From Streptomyces sp. NBC_01260 (GTDB lineage: Bacteria; Actinomycetota; Actinomycetes; Streptomycetales; Streptomycetaceae): a stretch of DNA of 64,000 nucleotides. The stretch is from positions 6,634,001 through 6,698,000 of the forward strand of contig NZ_CP108464.1 in the NCBI RefSeq assembly GCF_036226405.1, written 5' to 3'. A model generated the notes under the pieces. The model did not search any database. It was not told where the DNA came from and saw only the letters and a list, made by a program, of their open reading frames with translations. Below are positions 60,316 through 64,000 of this stretch, piece by piece; the first letter of the stretch is position 1; every line of letters begins with the position of its first letter. The position numbers were made by a program, and so were the translations under genes.

Positions 60316-60514
60316 CGGCACTCGCGAGCTCACCGGGGAGGATGGCCTGAACCGGGCAGGCCGCCACTGCCCGCCGCACACGTTCCTGCTGTTCCGGGGG
60401 GACAGCAGGCAGATACATCAGCGTCTCCTCGCCATGGAGTTCGAAGACCTCCGGTGCCATGAACACACACTGCGCATACGCCTGGCAGCGGTTGAGGTCG
60501 ACAACGATCTGCAT
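60305..60514 (-). CDS. [3Fe-4S] ferredoxin of the P450 cassette
   Basis: A 69-residue ferredoxin with C10, C16 and C53, i.e. CX5C and a later CP motif (LNRCQAYAQCVFMAP, AACPVQAI). Tyr or Ala residues occupy the position of the fourth ligand, so a [3Fe-4S] cluster is expected, as in ferredoxins that serve actinobacterial P450s. ATG 60514 (MQIVVDLNRC) is preferred to one 12 nt upstream. It is the first gene of the cassette. Confidence 0.88.
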   Translation of the reverse strand: MQIVVDLNRCQAYAQCVFMAPEVFELHGEETLMYLPAVPPEQQERVRRAVAACPVQAILPGELASADDR

Positions 60515-60701
60515 CCCGGTCCACATCCTTGTGTCGTCTCCGTCCTACCGTCCCCGGCACGCCTACGCCGCCCGGGATGGGCCAGGGGAGGACTGCGGGA
60601 CCTCCGTCCGGGTAACGGGGAAGCCTCCGGCGGGCCGGAATCCTGACAGCGGCGTCCGGTCCGAGGCGTGCGGCCACAGGCGTCCGCTCAGTGGCGTACG
60701 G

Positions 60702-61424
60702 TCAGTGGTCCGGGCCGAACCGGTCGCCCACCGAGGCCCGTTGGCCGGAGGCCCGGACCGCGTGCGCGCTCAGGTAGTCGCCCGACGCGTCCCGCTCGCC
60801 CTCCGCGTGGTTGTACTGCCCGGCGAAGGTGTGCGTACCGGCCGGTACGGTGCGCCCCGGCCTCAGGGCCCACCGGTAGACGAGGAAGCCGCCGTCCTCG
60901 GTCGCCGACACGGTGAAGTCCCGCTCGGGCAGCGAACGCCAGGAACCGGTGCTGGTCACCCCGCCGGTCAGCGCGATCCGCAGTTCGACGGTGAGCGAGG
61001 AGAGCGGCTCGTCCGTCCGCAGCGTCACATTGCTCTGCGCCCAGTACGCGTTGCTGTGCGGGTCGACGGCGCCGTCCGTCCACAGCGGGCCGTCCTCGGT
61101 GCGCAGCCCACCGCGGGCCGTGCCCCTGGTGGCGCCGGCGGACGGTGTCGCGGTGGAGGCCGGCGGGGCCGCCACCCGCTCCCCGCGCGGCCCGTCCCCG
61201 CCGGCGGAGGTGACGGCGACGGCGCCGACCGCCAGCACCCCGCAGACCGCCGCCGTCGCCCCGGCGACCCGCAGCCACGGCGTCGCGGCACGCGGCGGGC
61301 GCACGACACGCGCCGAGGGGCGGCCCCGGGCCATCCCGCGCTCGACCCGGGCGCGCATCCGCTCCCGGTCCGGGCGGTGCGCCTCGGCGGCGCCCCGCAG
61401 CCGCCGGGGCAACTCCTCGTCCAT
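60702..61424 (-). CDS. Single-pass membrane protein, likely anti-sigma partner
   Basis: A 240-residue protein with a basic cytoplasmic N-terminus of about 48 residues (RRLRGAAEAHRPDRERMRAR), one membrane helix at about 50-72 and an extracytoplasmic Ig-like domain (VTLRTDEPLSSLTVELRIAL, GTHTFAGQYNHAEGER). It overlaps the stop of the ECF sigma gene, which makes an anti-sigma role likely. The N-terminus has no Cys, so the zinc-binding ZAS motif of classical anti-sigma factors is absent. The external domain might sense envelope state. Confidence 0.78.
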   Translation of the reverse strand: MDEELPRRLRGAAEAHRPDRERMRARVERGMARGRPSARVVRPPRAATPWLRVAGATAAVCGVLAVGAVAVTSAGGDGPRGERVAAPPASTATPSAGATRGTARGGLRTEDGPLWTDGAVDPHSNAYWAQSNVTLRTDEPLSSLTVELRIALTGGVTSTGSWRSLPERDFTVSATEDGGFLVYRWALRPGRTVPAGTHTFAGQYNHAEGERDASGDYLSAHAVRASGQRASVGDRFGPDH

Positions 61425-62002
61425 CACTGGCTTCCTCCGGTGCGCTGCGCCGCGACGGCCACGTGTACGTGCGCGGCGGGCGTATCGGGACCGAGCAGCC
61501 GCTGCAGTTCCGCGACGGCGCGCGAGGTCTGGCTCTTCACCGTACCCACCGAGATCCCGAGCACCAGCGAGGTGTCCCGCTCCGAGAGGTCGAAGGCGTG
61601 CCGCAGCACCACGCAGGCGCGCTTGCGGAACGGCAGCCTGCGCAGCGCCCCCTGGACGTCGACCACCGCCGACACGTCCGGATCGTCGACCGCGTATCCG
61701 TCCCCGCCGCCGCGCGGCGCCCAGAACAGCGCGATCCGGCGGCGTTCGCGCACCGCGCTGCGGATCCGGGTCCTGGCCAGGTTGGCGACCACCCCGCGCG
61801 CGTACGCCACCGGATGGTCGGCGTTCCTGACCCGGTCCCAGCGGTGCCAGAGCGCCAGCAGGGCATCGGCGGCCAGATCGTCGGCGGCGTCGGCCTCACC
61901 GGTCAGCAGGTGTGCGAGCCGGGCGAGTTCGGCGTAATGGGCCTCGAAGAACTCATGGAACTCGGCGGCAGCGGCATCGTCGGTGTCGATGGATGTGCCC
62001 AC
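61424..62002 (-). CDS. ECF RNA polymerase sigma factor (SigE-like family)
   Basis: A 192-residue sigma-70 family protein with regions 2 (AHLLTGEADAADDLAADALL, WDRVRNADHPVAYARGVVAN) and 4 (LPFRKRACVVLRHAFDLSER, GISVGTVKSQTSRAVAELQ) and no regions 1 or 3. GAGG lies 5 nt before GTG 62002; earlier in-frame codons read as non-coding. It is coupled by a TGATG overlap to the membrane protein gene. Triplicated GTAA elements upstream may belong to its promoter. Confidence 0.88.
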   Translation of the reverse strand: MGTSIDTDDAAAAEFHEFFEAHYAELARLAHLLTGEADAADDLAADALLALWHRWDRVRNADHPVAYARGVVANLARTRIRSAVRERRRIALFWAPRGGGDGYAVDDPDVSAVVDVQGALRRLPFRKRACVVLRHAFDLSERDTSLVLGISVGTVKSQTSRAVAELQRLLGPDTPAAHVHVAVAAQRTGGSQ

Positions 62003-62136
62003 AGCTACCTCGTCCCTGCGCTCGAATGCCGGTGCGGGTGCCGGTCCCGGCTGTGTACGTTCCCGGACGCCGCCCACGGTGTGCGGGCGGGGCGAGAGCG
62101 TACCAGCGCACCCCGGAAGCGCTTCGACGCGGGTGC

Positions 62137-62155
62137 GTAACCAAGTAAGACGTAA
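62137..62155. promoter_or_regulatory. Triplicate GTAA elements upstream of the ECF sigma gene
   Basis: GTAA occurs at 62137-62140, 62145-62148 and 62152-62155, spaced 8 and 7 bp; on the coding strand this reads as three TTAC. They lie 135-153 bp before the sigma start, a position where an autoregulated ECF promoter could be. Confidence 0.35.
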
Positions 62156-62191
62156 CACGGCGAAAACCTGAAGGGCCCGGGACGCGGCGAA

Positions 62192-62224
62192 CGCCCCGGT
62201 ACCCCGAACCGGGGTACCGGGGCG
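62192..62224 (-). terminator. Terminator of the penicillin-binding protein gene
   Basis: CGCCCCGGTACCCCG (62192-62206) and CGGGGTACCGGGGCG (62210-62224) form a perfect 15-bp stem with an AAC loop, 15 bp after the stop. It separates this gene from the sigma operon. Confidence 0.88.
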
Positions 62225-62238
62225 TCATGTTCCTCCGG

Positions 62239-63690
62239 TCACCGCTGGAGCGCGGCCTTCATCATCTTCTGGGCGATCGGGGCCGCGAGGCCGTTGCCGC
62301 TGACCTCCGACGCCGCCGAACCCGAGTCCTCCACGATCACGGCGACCGCGACCTCCTGGCCGCTGGACCTGTCCTTCGCGTACGAGGTGAACCAGGCGTA
62401 CGGGGTGTTGCTGTTGCCCACGCCGTTCTCCGCCGTGCCCGTCTTGCCGCCCACCTCGGCGCCGTCGATCCGGGCGTTGGTGCCGGTGCCCTGCTCCACG
62501 ACGGTCACCATCGCGCTGCGCAGCTGCTTGGCGGTGGACTCGGAGACGACGCGCTTCATGTCGCCGTCCGCGAAGTCCTCCAGCGTGCCGCCCTCGGAGT
62601 CCGTCACCTTGGAGACCATGTGCGGTGCGGCCAGCTCACCGCCGTTGGCGAGGGTCGCGGAGACCATCGCCATCTGGAGCGGGGTCGCGGTGACCTCGAA
62701 CTGGCCGATGCCCGTCAGTGCCGTCTGCGCGTCGTCCATCTTGGCCGGGTAGACGCTCTTGTAGGCCCTGACCGGCACATCGAGGTCCTCCCTGTTGAAG
62801 CCGAACTTCTCGGCCATCGCCCGCACCTTGTCCTGGCCGAGATCGGCGGCGACCTTGCCGAAGACGTTGTTGCACGAGTACTGGAGCGCCACGCGCAGCG
62901 TCGCGTTCTCGCAGGGGGCGGAGGCGCTCTCGTTCTTCAGGGGGGTGCTGGTGCCGGGCAGCGTGTAGGGCATCGGACTCTTCGTGGCCTCGTCGACCGA
63001 GCTGTACAGCCCGTTCTCCAGCGCGGCGGACGCCACCACCAGCTTGAACGTCGAACCGGGCGCCAGCGGCTGCCGCAGTGCGCGGTTGACCAGTGGCTTG
63101 TCCGGGTCCGCGAGCAGCTTCTTCCAGGTGTCGCCGTCCGTCGTCCCGCTGATGTCGGACGGGTCGTAGGAGGGCGAGGAGACCATCCCCAGGATCTGCC
63201 CGCTCTTCGGGTCGATCGCCACGGCCGCGCCCTTGTCGTCACCGAGGGCGTCGTGCGCCGCCTTCTGCACGTCCGGATCGATCGTGGTCAGCACACTGCC
63301 CGGATCGGCCTTCTCGCCTGTCACCACGTTCAGGGGGTTCTTCAGCCGGTCGTCGGTGCCGTCCAGCACATGGCTGTAGATCCCTTCGAGCTGGGTCGAG
63401 CCGTAGGCCTGTGAGCTGTATCCGGTGACGGCGGCGTAGAGGCCGTCCTGCTTGTAGGTGCGCTTGTACGCGAGATCGCTTCCCTCCGTCCTCCTCGATC
63501 CGGTGACCGGCGAGCCGGCCACGATGATGTCCCCGAGCGGCTGCGCGTACTGCGCGATGGTGTTCCGCCGGTTGTGGTCGTTGTCTGCGAGCGCCCGTGC
63601 CTGGTACGCCTGCACCCAGGTCGCCCGCCCCAGCAGGGCGAGGACCAGCAGCAGGCAGAAGACCGAGGCGCGCCTTATGGTCTTGTTCAT
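62239..63690 (-). CDS. Penicillin-binding protein 2-like transpeptidase (class B)
   Basis: A 483-residue membrane-anchored DD-transpeptidase that cross-links peptidoglycan. After one N-terminal membrane helix (residues about 8-24) comes a dimerisation region (DIIVAGSPVTGSRR) and the transpeptidase domain. Its motifs are S213-x-x-K216 (PGSTFK), S272-C-N274 (YSCNN) and K416-T-G (GGKTGTAE). It resembles PbpA of actinobacteria, but no ftsW/rodA is adjacent, so it is a paralogue outside the main division cluster. MNKTIRR at 63690 is preferred; an in-frame ATG at 63750 would add 20 basic residues. Confidence 0.92.
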   Translation of the reverse strand: MNKTIRRASVFCLLLVLALLGRATWVQAYQARALADNDHNRRNTIAQYAQPLGDIIVAGSPVTGSRRTEGSDLAYKRTYKQDGLYAAVTGYSSQAYGSTQLEGIYSHVLDGTDDRLKNPLNVVTGEKADPGSVLTTIDPDVQKAAHDALGDDKGAAVAIDPKSGQILGMVSSPSYDPSDISGTTDGDTWKKLLADPDKPLVNRALRQPLAPGSTFKLVVASAALENGLYSSVDEATKSPMPYTLPGTSTPLKNESASAPCENATLRVALQYSCNNVFGKVAADLGQDKVRAMAEKFGFNREDLDVPVRAYKSVYPAKMDDAQTALTGIGQFEVTATPLQMAMVSATLANGGELAAPHMVSKVTDSEGGTLEDFADGDMKRVVSESTAKQLRSAMVTVVEQGTGTNARIDGAEVGGKTGTAENGVGNSNTPYAWFTSYAKDRSSGQEVAVAVIVEDSGSAASEVSGNGLAAPIAQKMMKAALQR

Positions 63691-63778
63691 CCCGTAGGGG
63701 GACGTGCGGGGTGCGGCGCGGCGTTCCCGGGTGTGCCGCTTCTCACCCATTCCTCATCGTCGCCGCCGTGTCCCCGGC

Positions 63779-64000
63779 TCAGCCCGGGGTGATGAACCCC
63801 GACTCGTAGGCCGCGATGACCGCCTGGGTGCGGTCCCGGGCACCGGTCTTCGCGAGGACGCCCGCCACATGGGTCTTCGCCGTCGCCGGGCCCACCCGCA
63901 GCCGCGCGGCGATCTCCGCGTTGGTGAGCCCGGCCGCCATCAGCCGCAGGACGTCCGACTCCCGGTCGGTGAGCCGGGCCACCCAGGCGGGTGCGGCGGA
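63779..64000 (-). CDS. LuxR-type response regulator, C-terminal HTH (runs off the window)
   Basis: Only the last 73 residues are visible: LTDRESDVLRLMAAGLTNAE then IAARLRVGPATAKTHVAGVL, the four-helix LuxR/NarL DNA-binding domain, ending SGFITPG. The N-terminal part, probably a receiver domain, lies beyond the right edge. It is upstream of the penicillin-binding protein gene on the same strand. Confidence 0.88.
   Translation of the reverse strand, partial: SAAPAWVARLTDRESDVLRLMAAGLTNAEIAARLRVGPATAKTHVAGVLAKTGARDRTQAVIAAYESGFITPG

Noticed and set aside
58918..60462. A 514-codon + strand frame opposite the ferredoxin reductase.
   Set aside because: It lies opposite a reductase with all FAD and NAD motifs and has no domain features of its own.
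62116..62125. GAAGCGCTTC, a perfect palindrome of LacI-operator type upstream of the ECF sigma gene.
   Set aside because: It matches the core of the element before the ABC operon, but nothing links this gene set to sugar control, and an isolated 10-bp palindrome is weak evidence.
1..64000. CRISPR arrays, tRNA or rRNA genes, complete insertion sequences, or a phage.
   Set aside because: I saw no regularly spaced repeats, no tRNA-like cloverleaf, no transposase frame with terminal repeats and no structural phage genes. Short RNAs could be missed by eye.

Overview
The window is chromosomal DNA of a Streptomyces or a very close relative. The evidence is GC content near 70% with strong third-position G/C bias, frequent GTG starts, many TGA/ATG start-stop overlaps, and the gene content: an actinobacterial suf operon with SufR, ctaA/ctaB, dapD, TerD and FemAB-type proteins, many TetR pairs and an ECF sigma factor. 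I see no tRNA, rRNA, CRISPR array, intact insertion sequence or integrated phage.

Layout. 1-6000: central metabolism and respiration: 5' part of transketolase, heme O synthase (ctaB), heme A synthase (ctaA) and a two-gene ABC-2 exporter. 6000-12700: the iron-sulfur assembly operon sufR-B-D-Rieske-C-S-U-T, with a candidate SufR operator on the sufR start codon and a possible iron box upstream, closed by a strong terminator. 12700-20000: accessory genes: a secreted DUF3616-type protein, TetR plus FAD monooxygenase around an 11-bp inverted repeat, an AlkB-like dioxygenase, an SDR/TetR pair, and a decayed patch with a recombinase remnant and a frameshifted phosphotransferase gene. 20000-25200: a 1538-residue exported DNRLRE / Ig-like / S1-protease protein with a small lipoprotein 1 nt behind it. 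25200-31000: membrane protein, SMR pump with TetR, tyrosine phosphatase, and an HxlR-peroxiredoxin fusion divergent from an MFS exporter. 31000-41000: dapD, a dapA-like gene, a lipoprotein, a FemAB-like ligase, several conserved proteins of unknown role, PhoX and a TerD protein.

41000-57700 is the most coherent accessory block: a pectin and uronate utilisation island. It encodes an exported pectate lyase, a GH43 glycosidase, a CUT1 sugar importer with no ATPase of its own, a Gfo/Idh oxidoreductase, a DUF6807 protein, uronate dehydrogenase, KdgD, a second DapA-family aldolase/dehydratase, an IlvD/Edd sugar-acid dehydratase, a GntR-FCD regulator and an unrecognised 392-residue protein with a CxCxxC motif. 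My inference is that hexuronic acids (Udh then KdgD) and pentonic acids (IlvD/Edd then DapA-type) are both taken towards 2-oxoglutarate semialdehyde.

57700-64000 carries a three-gene P450 / ferredoxin reductase / ferredoxin cassette, an ECF sigma factor coupled to a single-pass membrane protein, a class B penicillin-binding protein, and the DNA-binding end of a LuxR-type regulator cut by the window edge. Product calls rest on sequence motifs and family knowledge; no database search was run.
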